Origin: Acinetobacter nosocomialis
GTDB taxonomy: Bacteria > Pseudomonadota > Gammaproteobacteria > Pseudomonadales > Moraxellaceae
Assembly (NCBI GenBank): GCA_025736915.1
Contig: CP107049.1
Coordinates: 558,001-622,000, forward strand
Length of the DNA: 64,000 bases
Direction: 5' to 3'
Shown here one piece after another: positions 56,329 to 64,000 of the stretch. The notes under the pieces were generated by a model. The model saw only the letters and a program-made list of their open reading frames with translations. It did no database searches and was not told the DNA's origin. How positions within the stretch are numbered: the first letter of the stretch is position 1; the number at the start of each line of letters is the position of its first letter. The translations under genes were made by a program, and so were the position numbers.

Positions 56329-56605
56329 AGGCAAAGAATAGTGCTCTACCCTATTACAGTCAAGCATACAAAATGACATTTGTTTTAATTTAGAGCATTA
56401 AAAAAGTAAGCTAAATAATTAAAATTTATTGTTAAATTGGGGTTTATAAAGTGATGATCTGTACGGGAATCTAAAAACTACCAGCAAGGAGATAATCAGT
56501 CTAAAATTTAAACAATATAAAATAGATCATTTAAAGCCAGATTAGATAACGCCTTATTGTTATCTTTGAAAGTTAGTGTATTAACAAATATGATTTCTTT
56601 ATTAA
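56329..56605. other. Interval right of the structured element
   Basis: No gene. ATTACAGTCAA (56352-56362) echoes ATTACTGTCAA (56137-56147) on the other side of the structured element, as direct repeats of an inserted unit might. AGATAAC/GTTATCT (about 56545-56571) forms a 7-bp hairpin beyond the 3' end of the next - strand gene. Confidence 0.45.
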
Positions 56606-56824
56606 TTACCGAATATAGATGGGATCTTCTTCAACAAAAAAGATCTCACCCGAAGAAGGTAAAATCCATTGATAAGTTCCTTCTATTTTCTTCATTTTTT
56701 CTTTAAAAATATCATATATCGCTATAAGGTTATGTTTTTCATCATATTCTCCTATATAACCACGATCCTTTTCTTCATGAAACTCTCTAAACATTTTATG
56801 GACTTTAACAGCTCTACGTTCCAT
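56606..56824 (-). CDS. Small hypothetical protein
   Basis: A 72-residue protein, not recognised. GGAG lies nine bases before the ATG, which supports translation. The sequence is charged with regular turns (GYIGEYDEKHNLIAIYDIFK, then EGTYQWILPSSGEIFFVEED) and reads as a small beta-rich domain. No signal peptide or helix. Its neighbours are other small unknown genes. Confidence 0.68.
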   Translation of the reverse strand: MERRAVKVHKMFREFHEEKDRGYIGEYDEKHNLIAIYDIFKEKMKKIEGTYQWILPSSGEIFFVEEDPIYIR

Positions 56825-56936
56825 AACCGTTCTCCTTTTTTATTATCAATAAAATTATTATGATCTCTTTTTATTTTAAATTCAAAAAAGCTCTCAGATA
56901 CATTACAGAAATACCACTTAAATATTTATTATAAAT

Positions 56937-57407
56937 CTAATATTTATCAAACCTAAATTTTTTCATGTCATATGGTATATCTAGCCTCACACTCCACAGG
57001 CTTAAGTTTTCACTAATTATAACCGCATCAACTTCAAAAGCATCCCTTTTATTAAAACCTTTTATTTTCAAAAAATCAGAAAAACTATGAGCATTTATTT
57101 TATTAAGATATCCTACTCTTAAAGTATCAATATATACTGCTATTTTATTTGTTTCTTTTTCTAGACATATTACAGCATTTTTAAAAACAGTAACTCTATC
57201 GCCATCTTGCTCACCAACCAAAGTTATTAACTCTTCCTGATACAAAGTTACAACTATTTCATGCTCAAAAAAATTTTTATTTTCAGTAAATATTTTTCCA
57301 GCTATTTTTATAGTTTTCTCAGGCAACTCTAAATAAACTTTTGAAAAAAACTTAATTAAAAAATAAGCACCAATAACTAAAAAAACAATTACTATAATAA
57401 AAAACAT
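56937..57407 (-). CDS. Membrane-anchored hypothetical protein with HIRAN-like segment
   Basis: A 156-residue protein with one N-terminal helix (MFFIIVIVFLVIGAYFLIKF) and a soluble beta-rich part. The stretch IAVYIDTLRVGYLNKINAHS, with a later VDAVIISE strand, is reminiscent of the HIRAN domain end (AV-value, IGYL, then E-A-rich strand), but the likeness is weak and the anchor would be unusual. I would not assign a function. It is in a cluster of - strand small genes. Confidence 0.6.
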   Translation of the reverse strand: MFFIIVIVFLVIGAYFLIKFFSKVYLELPEKTIKIAGKIFTENKNFFEHEIVVTLYQEELITLVGEQDGDRVTVFKNAVICLEKETNKIAVYIDTLRVGYLNKINAHSFSDFLKIKGFNKRDAFEVDAVIISENLSLWSVRLDIPYDMKKFRFDKY

Positions 57408-57503
57408 TTCAAAATATTCCTCTTAATCTTAGAAATTGGAAAAAAGAATAGAAACTCTTTCTACCAATTAATATTTTAAGAAAAAATAAATTTTATAATA
57501 ATA

Positions 57504-57653
57504 TTATTTTTTCTGATTTTCATCATTTTGATTTAATTTTTCTAAATCATTCTGACCAGGACTTTTAGGAACAAACTCTTTACCATCTTGCTGCTGCTGT
57601 TGTTGCTGTTTTGATTTTTCTTGATCATTTTTAACTTGGTCATGTTGAGACAT
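57504..57653 (-). CDS. Very small hydrophilic glutamine-rich protein
   Basis: A 49-residue ORF with AGGAGAG ten bases before its ATG, which supports translation. It contains seven consecutive Gln (encoded by mixed CAG/CAA codons) and is otherwise Lys, Asp, Asn and Gln-rich with no hydrophobic core, so it should be disordered. It resembles in style the 50-residue ORF at 58618 on the other strand. Function unknown. Confidence 0.6.
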   Translation of the reverse strand: MSQHDQVKNDQEKSKQQQQQQQDGKEFVPKSPGQNDLEKLNQNDENQKK

Positions 57654-57879
57654 TAGAGTCTCTCCTATTTAATGATGTGCAGATGATTATCTAGCACTTA
57701 CTGACAATATTCCCTTTATGCAAACTTAGATACTATACAAATGTATCTAAATGTCATCACCTTGTTTATTATTAAGATAATTAATAATTATATTTTTTCA
57801 TTTTAATTTTCAACAATCTACAAAATTAATAAAATTTTTGATAAAAAATTCTAAATTAAAATTCTCATGACTACATATT

Positions 57880-58191
57880 TTATTTTCTTTCGGCAGAAAT
57901 ACTTTTTATAAAACTCGCCAACCACATAATATATTCATGTTTGCTATCTAAACTAGGCAGCAGACTTAAATCTATTTTGATAACACGTTCTTTCATTGGT
58001 CTATTTAAGCAGTTTTCGAAATCAATATTACTATACATCAACCTTAATTGATGGATAGCAGCTTCTTTTTTTATCTCTACTAGTAGCTTATTAAGATAGT
58101 CGACTCTCCCCTTATTAGTCTGATTTTTAAAACTAATATTCCTATAAACACATTCAGCAACATCAAAATATTTTTTTACTTCAGTATCCAT
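57880..58191 (-). CDS. Hypothetical protein
   Basis: A 103-residue, mostly helical protein, not recognised. It starts MDTEVKKYFDVAECVYRNIS after AAAGAGA; a later segment RVIKIDLSLLPSLDSKHEYI and a C-terminal helix follow. No membrane helix. It lies between other small unknown genes. Confidence 0.62.
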   Translation of the reverse strand: MDTEVKKYFDVAECVYRNISFKNQTNKGRVDYLNKLLVEIKKEAAIHQLRLMYSNIDFENCLNRPMKERVIKIDLSLLPSLDSKHEYIMWLASFIKSISAERK

Positions 58192-58617
58192 ATTATTTCT
58201 CTTTTTTAAATTTAATCTAACTAAGTATGCATTATTTATCTAAAAATGTATCTTTAAGTTGTTCAAATATATTTACAAGTAAGTAGTTAAAGACTTTTAC
58301 ACTTCAAAACTTTCAACCTTATAATTTATATCATTAAAAAAATTAAAAACCTACACATTTAAATACATTTTCACAAGTAATTTATGTTTAGGGTTTCTAA
58401 AAATTAAAATATTAATTTATATGTTACATCCTGTATTTAACTAAATGATGTTTTTACATATATATCAACACTCAAATCAATTTACAGAAATATTATGTCG
58501 ATAACTAGCCTATTTTTAGAACATATCACTACATAGTGCTCTCACAACTACCGTAATGTAACTAAATTAAAGGTCTAGTATAAAGCTTCCTTACTACTAT
58601 TATTAAAGAAGTTTAAA
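58192..58617. other. AT-rich interval
   Basis: About 425 bases with no gene. AAGAAG just before 58618 is the likely ribosome-binding site of the small + strand gene. No other signal could be supported. Confidence 0.5.
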
Positions 58618-58770
58618 ATGTCTGATTTTAAAGATTTTTCCAAAAAAGCAACTCAAGAGCAAAATAATTTCAACCCTAAATCAACTGAGGAAAAAATTGA
58701 GAAACCAGTTCAATTTCCTGAAGTTGACAATCCTTCACCAGAAAATAACGAGAAGGAAAATAAACATTAA
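58618..58770 (+). CDS. Very small acidic hydrophilic protein
   Basis: A 50-residue ORF starting MSDFKDFSKKATQEQNNF and ending NEKENKH. It has AAGAAG seven bases before the ATG and a clean terminator 32 bases after the stop, a good sign of a real transcript. The product is rich in Lys, Glu, Asn and Pro and has no hydrophobic core, so it should be disordered. It is not recognised; small stress-type proteins of this composition are frequent in Acinetobacter, which is only an analogy. Confidence 0.66.
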   Translation: MSDFKDFSKKATQEQNNFNPKSTEEKIEKPVQFPEVDNPSPENNEKENKH

Positions 58771-58802
58771 AATTAATTAAATATACTCTTTAATTAATAT
58801 AA

Positions 58803-58824
58803 AAGCCCTATTTAATATAGGGCT
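58803..58824 (+). terminator. Terminator after small acidic protein gene
   Basis: AAGCCCTA / TAGGGCTT stem with an A/T loop, followed by TCTAT; T-run is short. Confidence 0.65.
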
Positions 58825-59020
58825 TCTATATTAAAGATTTTAAAAAAATCATTGACTTATTATCATTTTTCACAATTTCTTTTCACTCATCTAAAATCTA
58901 TCAACTATTTTTTACAAAGATATAATCTTATAATTTAATTGAATATTTTAAGTTAATATTTTATTTCTTTTAAATCCATTTCAAAACAAATGATTATTTT
59001 TAGCAATATTTACTACTTAT

Positions 59021-59266
59021 TCAATTTGGAAACTGAGTTAAATCCTTTAATTTAAACTCTGGCTCTATATGTGTTTGGATTAGTAAAATCAGCTCTTCAT
59101 TGACTTGTCTAATCAGCAGAGCCTGTAATCGACTATCTTCAATTTCATCAAGCAACCGAATAATAATATTTCTAAGCCATTCACACTCTAACTCCTTCTC
59201 AGCATTTTTTTGGGTTAGATATTTTAAAAGTTTATCTCTTTCAATTAATTGATCACTCATACCCAT
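59021..59266 (-). CDS. Small helical hypothetical protein
   Basis: An 81-residue protein, almost entirely helical by composition (NAEKELECEWLRNIIIRLLD), with a coiled-coil look. The start may be at 59266 or at the second ATG (59260); GCAGG lies just upstream of both. Not recognised. Confidence 0.6.
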   Translation of the reverse strand: MGMSDQLIERDKLLKYLTQKNAEKELECEWLRNIIIRLLDEIEDSRLQALLIRQVNEELILLIQTHIEPEFKLKDLTQFPN

Positions 59267-59392
59267 ACCTGCATCCTACTTTATTTTTTATATTACAATC
59301 CCAAAAATACAAATTCATTAAATTTCATGTATAGAGAAATTTAAAAAATATTTTTATATTAATCAATTCAGTTTCTATCATGCATGTTTAAT

Positions 59393-59614
59393 TTAAATAT
59401 TTTCAATATTTATCAAATATAATTCAATTTTCTTTTGAGCTTCAAAAAAGTCTATTTCTTTACTAATCCAAAATGAAAAAATTTGACCATTTAAATGAAA
59501 ATACTCTTTAGTATATTCTGAGAAACTATCACAATAGTGATTCTCTACTTTAAAAAAGCTTTGATTATCATGCCTTTTCTGACCATTTAGTAGGCCACCA
59601 ATACAAATATCCAT
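59393..59614 (-). CDS. Small hypothetical protein
   Basis: A 73-residue protein, not recognised, with two aromatic-rich strands (FFKVENHYCDSFSEYTKEYF and IFSFWISKEIDFFEAQKKIE). The ribosome-binding site is weak. It lies between other small unknown genes and could be a chance ORF. Confidence 0.45.
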   Translation of the reverse strand: MDICIGGLLNGQKRHDNQSFFKVENHYCDSFSEYTKEYFHLNGQIFSFWISKEIDFFEAQKKIELYLINIENI

Positions 59615-59867
59615 TTTATACCAAAAATTATTTAAAATTGACTATAACACACATACACTTATGATTTTAAAAAGAGTTGTTATTTTTAAAAATTAAACCT
59701 TAAATAAAATATTTTAAAATTTGTTATATCTAATTCAATTTACAGGGAATAAAATTTATAACACATGATTTTGAATAGCTTAACGACCAATAATATTAAA
59801 AATATTTCTTCTTAGATAAGATAAATCTCTATATGCTGTAATGAACCACTTATAGAAAATTATTCCA

Positions 59868-60101
59868 ATGGCCCAGCAGACCCTGCTACAAGAGCTAAAC
59901 GCCCGAATTGAATATTACTCTACAAGAACAGACTATCCCTTACGTAGAATTTTGATTGGTTACCGGGCCTATGCAAAACTTATGCTATGCTCATCTTTCT
60001 CAGATGAAGTTATGAACTCCGCAATTGATCCAAACAAACGAAAATATAAAAAGTTAAAAATCAAAGTCACCAAAGATGATAACCAACTCGATCTTGAATA
60101 A
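59868..60101 (+). CDS. Paralogue A of a small basic protein family
   Basis: A 77-residue protein beginning MAQQTLLQELNARIEYYSTR and containing IGYRAYAKLM (about residues 30-39), then DPNKRKYKKLKIKVTKDD. It matches the gene at 61279 in about 60 of 77 positions. The charged end and the conserved RAYAKLM-type segment suggest a small structural or nucleic-acid-related domain, but I do not know the family. No strong ribosome-binding site is seen. Confidence 0.68.
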   Translation: MAQQTLLQELNARIEYYSTRTDYPLRRILIGYRAYAKLMLCSSFSDEVMNSAIDPNKRKYKKLKIKVTKDDNQLDLE

Positions 60102-60116
60102 TGAAAGCAAAATCTA

Positions 60117-60329
60117 TCAATAGAACTTTGCATCACCGACAAGACGAATTTTAAATCGTCTGTGCAACAACATGTATGGTGTTGGGGCGATTCGAATTTG
60201 GTTTTCAATAATTTTATTGACGCGTTCAGCATCATTTACTTCGCATTCACTTAGAAAGTTTTCAAGTTTAGGTGCGACTAGTACATTGTATTGAGGATCT
60301 CGAATATCCCCAATAGAACAAATAATCAA
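60117..60329 (-). pseudogene. Probable gene remnant
   Basis: A 70-codon stretch reading ICSIGDIRDPQYNVLVAPKL and, further on, RIAPTPYMLLHRRFKIRLVG. The sequence is protein-like, but the only start is a TTG with no ribosome-binding site, and a stop lies two codons before it. I read it as the C-terminal piece of a longer protein, cut off at its 5' side. The parent family is not recognised. Confidence 0.4.
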
Positions 60330-60379
60330 AAATTAACTCAATCTTAGTAACTAGAATTAATTTAAATAGTATTTAAACT

Positions 60380-60772
60380 CTAATGGTCTGCTTTTGAACG
60401 TTTTTTTAAATTCGGTGATATATCATTAATTTGATTACATGCTGTTACTGCATGCACTAATGGTGCTAGCTTGTTTAAAAGCTCAATCAAGCTCGGCATA
60501 TTATATGCAACAAAATAATCGACATTTGCTCCTACTGGGCAATATTCAATTAAATATTTGGGCAGTCTTGAACCATTTTGTAATTCATATACTTCAATTG
60601 GATTTCCTAGTATTGAATCATCTATTTGATAAACTCCATACTTTCCAAAATAACCAAGTGCAATTATAGCTTTAGATATATCATGCTCATTAAATAAAGT
60701 AAGATAAGCGGCAAGAAAATTATGCTGATGAATCCATCCCTTTTTAAAATGATATCCCCATATTTCATTCAT
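60380..60772 (-). CDS. Hypothetical protein
   Basis: A 130-residue protein starting at MNEIWGYHFKKGWIHQHNFL, after GGTGAGGTG. It contains ISKAIIALGYFGKYGVYQID (about residues 33-52) and ends SPNLKKRSKADH. No family is recognised, and no signal peptide or clear membrane helix is seen. It lies between the two paralogues. Confidence 0.6.
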   Translation of the reverse strand: MNEIWGYHFKKGWIHQHNFLAAYLTLFNEHDISKAIIALGYFGKYGVYQIDDSILGNPIEVYELQNGSRLPKYLIEYCPVGANVDYFVAYNMPSLIELLNKLAPLVHAVTACNQINDISPNLKKRSKADH

Positions 60773-60978
60773 TACACACCTCACCAACTTAAAAAGTAAT
60801 AGTGACTTACACTATAAAACTTAGCATATCTCACTGTAATATTCAGTTGTGAGAAAGTAATATCAGATTCTCTTCTTGATCAGGTCATAGCACACTAACT
60901 GTGAGAAAAATTCTAAGTCTTGTTATTGGAATAAATAAAAACTTAAAAAAGTCTTTTCTCTTTCAATCATATGTAAAA

Positions 60979-61007
60979 CAAAAAAGCCAATTCTTTCGAA
61001 TTAGCTT
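60979..61007 (-). terminator. Terminator on the - strand
   Basis: AAGCCAATTC / GAATTAGCTT around loop TTTC with one mismatch; on the - strand it is followed by a T-run. The gene or RNA it ends must lie to its right. Confidence 0.7.
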
Positions 61008-61009
61008 AA

Positions 61010-61072
61010 TTACAACAGACCAGCTTTACTTGAAAATTGCTTCTTGGTTTTATTGTTCGCAACAATCTTCAT
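61010..61072 (-). CDS. Candidate 20-residue mini-protein
   Basis: The ORF reads MKIVANNKTKKQFSSKAGLL. AAGAAAAG lies immediately before its ATG, and its stop codon is two bases from the stem of a - strand terminator, so the reading frame and the transcript end fit together. It is short and basic. It could instead be part of a small RNA that ends at the terminator; either way a - strand transcript in this gap is likely. Confidence 0.4.
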   Translation of the reverse strand: MKIVANNKTKKQFSSKAGLL

Positions 61073-61278
61073 CTTTTCTTGTTATAGGCTTAACTTAACT
61101 TTTCATTATGACATTTCGGTTAAAAAAACAGCTTGCACCTATATAAAAACAAACTTGATACACAAAATAGTAGTTTTAGCGAACTGAGTCACAATTTAAG
61201 CAACTTGTATATTTTAAATACATATTCCACTAAACATTTAAGTCTATTATGCTTGAGTTATCTAAGTGTTAAGTATGT

Positions 61279-61515
61279 ATGATGGAACAGCAAACTTTAT
61301 TACAAGAACTGAACTCTCTCATTGAATACTATTCAAAAAGAACCGATTGCCCACCTACTCGAATACGCATTGGCTATAGAGCGTATGCAAAGCTCATGCA
61401 ATGCCCGCCTTTTGCAGATGAAGTAATGAACTCGGCGCTAGATCCAAATAAACGAAAATATAAAAAGATAAAGATTAAAATTACCAAAGATGATGACCAA
61501 TTAGAGCTTGAGTAA
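61279..61515 (+). CDS. Paralogue B of a small basic protein family
   Basis: A 78-residue protein (or 77 from the second ATG at 61282) starting MMEQQTLLQELNSLIEYYSK, with IGYRAYAKLMQCPPFADEVM (about residues 31-50) and DPNKRKYKKIKIKITKDD. It is the closer twin of the gene at 59868 and lies 1.2 kb beyond it, same strand. Most differences are in the first half; the second half is nearly identical. No function is known to me. Confidence 0.68.
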   Translation: MMEQQTLLQELNSLIEYYSKRTDCPPTRIRIGYRAYAKLMQCPPFADEVMNSALDPNKRKYKKIKIKITKDDDQLELE

Positions 61516-61552
61516 GTTTATAAAAATTAAGCATTTCTTTTCTTTTAAAGTC

Positions 61553-61577
61553 AAAAAGCCCATGAACTGAGCTTTTA
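61553..61577 (-). terminator. Terminator after csuE
   Basis: On the - strand AAAGCTCA pairs with TGGGCTTT around GTTCA, then a T-run, 20 bases after the csuE stop. Confidence 0.7.
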
Positions 61578-61597
61578 TCTTCTATATAAATCAGCTT

Positions 61598-62617
61598 TTA
61601 AAACTCGACTTGTACCGTAACCGTATCTTGATACGTTCCCGCTGGTACTGTGTCTGCATTTTCATCGACAATTTTTGTGGTAAAGACATAGCTCTGCTGC
61701 GTCACTCCGTTATGTACACCGGGGTTAAGAGTCGCATTTAAACTCGACCAACGCTCGTTACCACTACCCCATCGATCATTCGATGAGTTTTTGAAAATAT
61801 CGTATTTTAAATATGTATTTCCCGTTTGTGACTTCATCGCTCGTTGGTTGCCGTTTTGCGGGGAAAGCCCATTATTTAAACTCACATAATATGGCGTATT
61901 TACAGAGCAACGTATTCCCATAGACGACTGCACAGGCTCAAGCTTAGAAGCAAAAGCGGCCGTACCAAAGTTTACGTCTTGCGTTAAAATTCGGCAGTCC
62001 GGAAGCACAGTAATGGAGAGTGAACCAAGCGAGTCTGCTCCACTTCCCCAATTAAAGCCAATTCCTAATGCCCCACGTCTAAATCCTGGGCTTTCAAAGA
62101 AGACCCCGATTCCCACAATCGCAACTGCGGGTACAGAATAGAACCATTTTACTTTTAATGGTGAGTCAGCTTGATACACACCCGGAGACACACTTTGCCC
62201 AGCCGGAAGACGGATATAGAAAGGCAAATTACCATCTGGCCCACTAAAAAGATTGACCAGCGTAAAGCTACTCATGTCTTTTTCTTGGCCTAAGCTAATG
62301 ATTTCATTGTTACTATCTAAAATAACAGCATTGAGTTTTTCTCCAGTTTGAGCATTGGTAAATGAATTCGACATTTGCTCAACCCGATATTTTAAATAAG
62401 TCATGTTCGCCAAAGCTAAGCTAAAACCCGTACACGACAAACCCGAATTAAACTGTGAAGAGTTTTCACCGTTTTCCGTTAAATAGATAGACGGAACCGA
62501 AATAGAAGATGAACCGGAAGCACTCACACTACATGCAGCATGAGCCAAATTTCCAGCCAGCATCAGTCCAGAAAACATACATAAATGACTGAGTAATTTT
62601 TTTGTTTTTATTTTCAT
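61598..62617 (-). CDS. csuE: Csu pilus tip adhesin
   Basis: A 339-residue exported protein, the length of CsuE of A. baumannii. The signal peptide ends near NLAHA (about residue 27). It has two spore-coat-U-type domains with Cys pairs, an N-terminal adhesin-like domain with hydrophobic loops (VPAVAIVGIGVFFESPGF, about 175-192) and a C-terminal pilin-like domain ending in VTVQVEF. CsuE sits at the tip of the Csu archaic chaperone-usher pilus and drives attachment to hydrophobic plastics. It overlaps csuD by four bases and is the last gene of the operon. Confidence 0.85.
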   Translation of the reverse strand: MKIKTKKLLSHLCMFSGLMLAGNLAHAACSVSASGSSSISVPSIYLTENGENSSQFNSGLSCTGFSLALANMTYLKYRVEQMSNSFTNAQTGEKLNAVILDSNNEIISLGQEKDMSSFTLVNLFSGPDGNLPFYIRLPAGQSVSPGVYQADSPLKVKWFYSVPAVAIVGIGVFFESPGFRRGALGIGFNWGSGADSLGSLSITVLPDCRILTQDVNFGTAAFASKLEPVQSSMGIRCSVNTPYYVSLNNGLSPQNGNQRAMKSQTGNTYLKYDIFKNSSNDRWGSGNERWSSLNATLNPGVHNGVTQQSYVFTTKIVDENADTVPAGTYQDTVTVQVEF

Positions 62618-64000
62618 GGTAAAGATACCTCATGACACATAACAGGCTTAACCACCACAATCTGTTGCTTGGCTTGTTCTACATCTACAGAAAAATCTGC
62701 CTTACATACGCTCTGATCTGAACGTTGAACAGTCACGGTGTTGTTCGGTTTTAAGTTTTCTAAATAGACAATGCCATCCATTCCCACATAAGATGACTCT
62801 TGGTCAGCTCTATGCACCACAGAACCAACAGGCATAGGTTTGCCGTCTGCTTGAGTTAAATAAACGTTGGCAGCAATAGACTGATGAACTGGGAACTTAA
62901 TCACAACACCCGATCCGCGTTTAGCAGCAATACGTTGTTCAACTTGCGTGATGGTAAAGTTTGAAGGTAAATCGATTGGGTCGACGCTGTATTTACCCGA
63001 ATAGTAAGGCGTAACGGATGGCACAAAAATATGGCCTTTTTTATTACTGCGGCCAATTAAACTGTTTTCGTATCTAACCAGAACATCGGGTACTTGGTTG
63101 GTATCGACCAATGCAAAAGAATCGCCTAAACGGTTTGAAGCAAATACCTCACCCGCCATATAAATAAGTGAACCTGATAGACCAAACCAATAGTTATAGT
63201 CATGGTTTCCAGACATACCAAAGTCAGTATTGATATAACCGTTACGGTAATTGATGCGTGCCTGATTTAAATCCTCACTATTTTCATTATAGCGTCGGGT
63301 TAAATCGACACCGAAACCACCTTCAGACGGTACAGAACGGTTGAAATTAACATAGCCCGTATCGCCCTCTTTATTAAATGCATAACCCGAGTTCACAGTC
63401 GCGTTTCGCTGGAACAGTGGTATCGAAAGCTGAAATGCAGCACTCCACTCTTTTTCGATAAAGTCACGGTTGGCACTTAATGAAACGGTCACCCCATTCA
63501 TATAAGTCGGTAAAACAGGTGCCCATGACAAGTTTAAAAAACGGTTTTTAAAGTCATTTGCTTTGGTATTGATATAACCAACACCAAAGGTGCCTGAGTT
63601 TTTAGTCGCAAAATAAGTATTGGCCGTTAAGCTTTTATTGCTATTGACCGAAATTAAATTGCTATATTGCAGCCGTGAAAGATCGGTATATTCATCATCA
63701 CGCTGGTTATGGTTAATGCTAAAACCAAACCTATTACGGTTATAGCTGTACCCAACCGTATATTGTTTCCCTTCCAAGTCTTTCGTCCGATCTTCAGACA
63801 TAGATTTATCGGCTTTACTTTGGCTAAAAGAAGCACTCAGCACACCTAAGTTTGCAAGTTTGAGTACAGACCCAGCACCAAATAACTGTAAGTCTGAGGA
63901 AAGCTCAGTACGTCCTTCTACAGTCAGCCAGTCATTTACCCCATAACGGGCGTCGGCTGCACTTGCAAACTTTCCATAAGAGAAATTTTTAAGTCCGTAG
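62614..64000 (-). CDS. csuD: Csu-type outer-membrane usher, 5' end beyond the window
   Basis: This is the C-terminal 462 or so codons of a fimbrial usher; the frame is open to the right edge of the window with no stop, and the usual length is about 830. Visible are the barrel strands (YSYNRNRFGFSINHNQRDDE, GVDLTRRYNENSEDLNQARI) and the C-terminal plug/pilin-release domains with RGSGVVIKFPVHQSIAANV and CKADFSVDVEQAKQQ. It exports and assembles pilin subunits from the chaperone CsuC. The next genes upstream (csuC, B, A, A/B) would lie outside. Confidence 0.85.
   Translation of the reverse strand, partial: YGLKNFSYGKFASAADARYGVNDWLTVEGRTELSSDLQLFGAGSVLKLANLGVLSASFSQSKADKSMSEDRTKDLEGKQYTVGYSYNRNRFGFSINHNQRDDEYTDLSRLQYSNLISVNSNKSLTANTYFATKNSGTFGVGYINTKANDFKNRFLNLSWAPVLPTYMNGVTVSLSANRDFIEKEWSAAFQLSIPLFQRNATVNSGYAFNKEGDTGYVNFNRSVPSEGGFGVDLTRRYNENSEDLNQARINYRNGYINTDFGMSGNHDYNYWFGLSGSLIYMAGEVFASNRLGDSFALVDTNQVPDVLVRYENSLIGRSNKKGHIFVPSVTPYYSGKYSVDPIDLPSNFTITQVEQRIAAKRGSGVVIKFPVHQSIAANVYLTQADGKPMPVGSVVHRADQESSYVGMDGIVYLENLKPNNTVTVQRSDQSVCKADFSVDVEQAKQQIVVVKPVMCHEVSLP

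Noticed and set aside
56089-56379. 96-codon - strand and 97-codon + strand ORFs across the structured element
   Set aside because: Both run over the same inverted repeats in opposite directions; open frames there are expected from GC-rich structure. The - strand frame could still be a phage-type small protein, but nothing in the start region supports translation.
60901-61098. 65-codon + strand ORF
   Set aside because: GTG start, no ribosome-binding site, runs through a - strand terminator and over the 20-residue ORF on the other strand.

Overview
The window looks like chromosomal DNA of the Acinetobacter calcoaceticus-baumannii group, most likely A. baumannii or a close relative. This is a reading from gene content, not a database match: low GC, an aspT-aspD pair, a split PqiA, a CsuD/CsuE chaperone-usher pilus end, and many short lineage-type hypothetical genes. 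No tRNA, rRNA, CRISPR array, integrase or intact insertion sequence was seen.

Layout. 0-5.3 kb holds purD, a methionine ABC importer in the order metQ-metN-metI, and gloB. 5.6-15.8 kb holds a small unknown protein, a DctA-type carrier, a divergent TetR/MFS pair with two near-identical operator-like palindromes, a sterol-desaturase-like membrane protein, a sorbosone-dehydrogenase-like lipoprotein, a DUF1302 protein and an RBBP9-type hydrolase. 16-23.6 kb holds an AraC-type regulator convergent with a tight seven-gene catabolic operon (quinone oxidoreductase, TauD-type dioxygenase, BKACE-type beta-keto acid cleavage enzyme, MFS permease, DsbA/HCCA-isomerase-like protein, Rieske ferredoxin, YeiH-type exporter). 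The same 14-base motif lies upstream of the operon and between the hydrolase and the araC-type gene. I do not know the substrate; a sulfonate or a short hydroxylated or amino acid is an inference.

23.9-29 kb holds a YddG-like exporter, an Asp/Glu racemase-like protein, an acetyltransferase, and a + strand operon (NTF2-like lipoprotein, chalcone-isomerase-like protein, response regulator). That operon meets, tail to tail, a - strand operon that ends in the probable partner histidine kinase. The - strand operon (desaturase, FAD oxidoreductase, DUF1365, cyclopropane-synthase-like enzyme, DUF1295, second methyltransferase, kinase) is a membrane fatty-acid modification cluster. 36-39.4 kb is an HprSR/CusSR-like two-component system divergent from a secreted HbpS/GlcG protein and a secreted hydroxyisourate hydrolase, with a hybrid HprR/CusR-like box between them.

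39.5-52.8 kb holds pqiA1-pqiA2-pqiB-pqiC, a LysR regulator divergent from a CMD-like and a tautomerase gene, aspT-aspD, an SDR, an Ada protein that has lost three of its four N-terminal zinc cysteines, a DMT exporter and a secreted SnoaL-like protein. 52.8-61.6 kb is an AT-rich accessory stretch: two TetR regulators, a dozen very small genes, gene remnants, a strikingly GC-rich structured element at about 56.17-56.33 kb, and two paralogous 77-78-residue proteins about 1.4 kb apart. The window ends inside a Csu-type pilus operon (csuE complete, csuD cut by the right edge).
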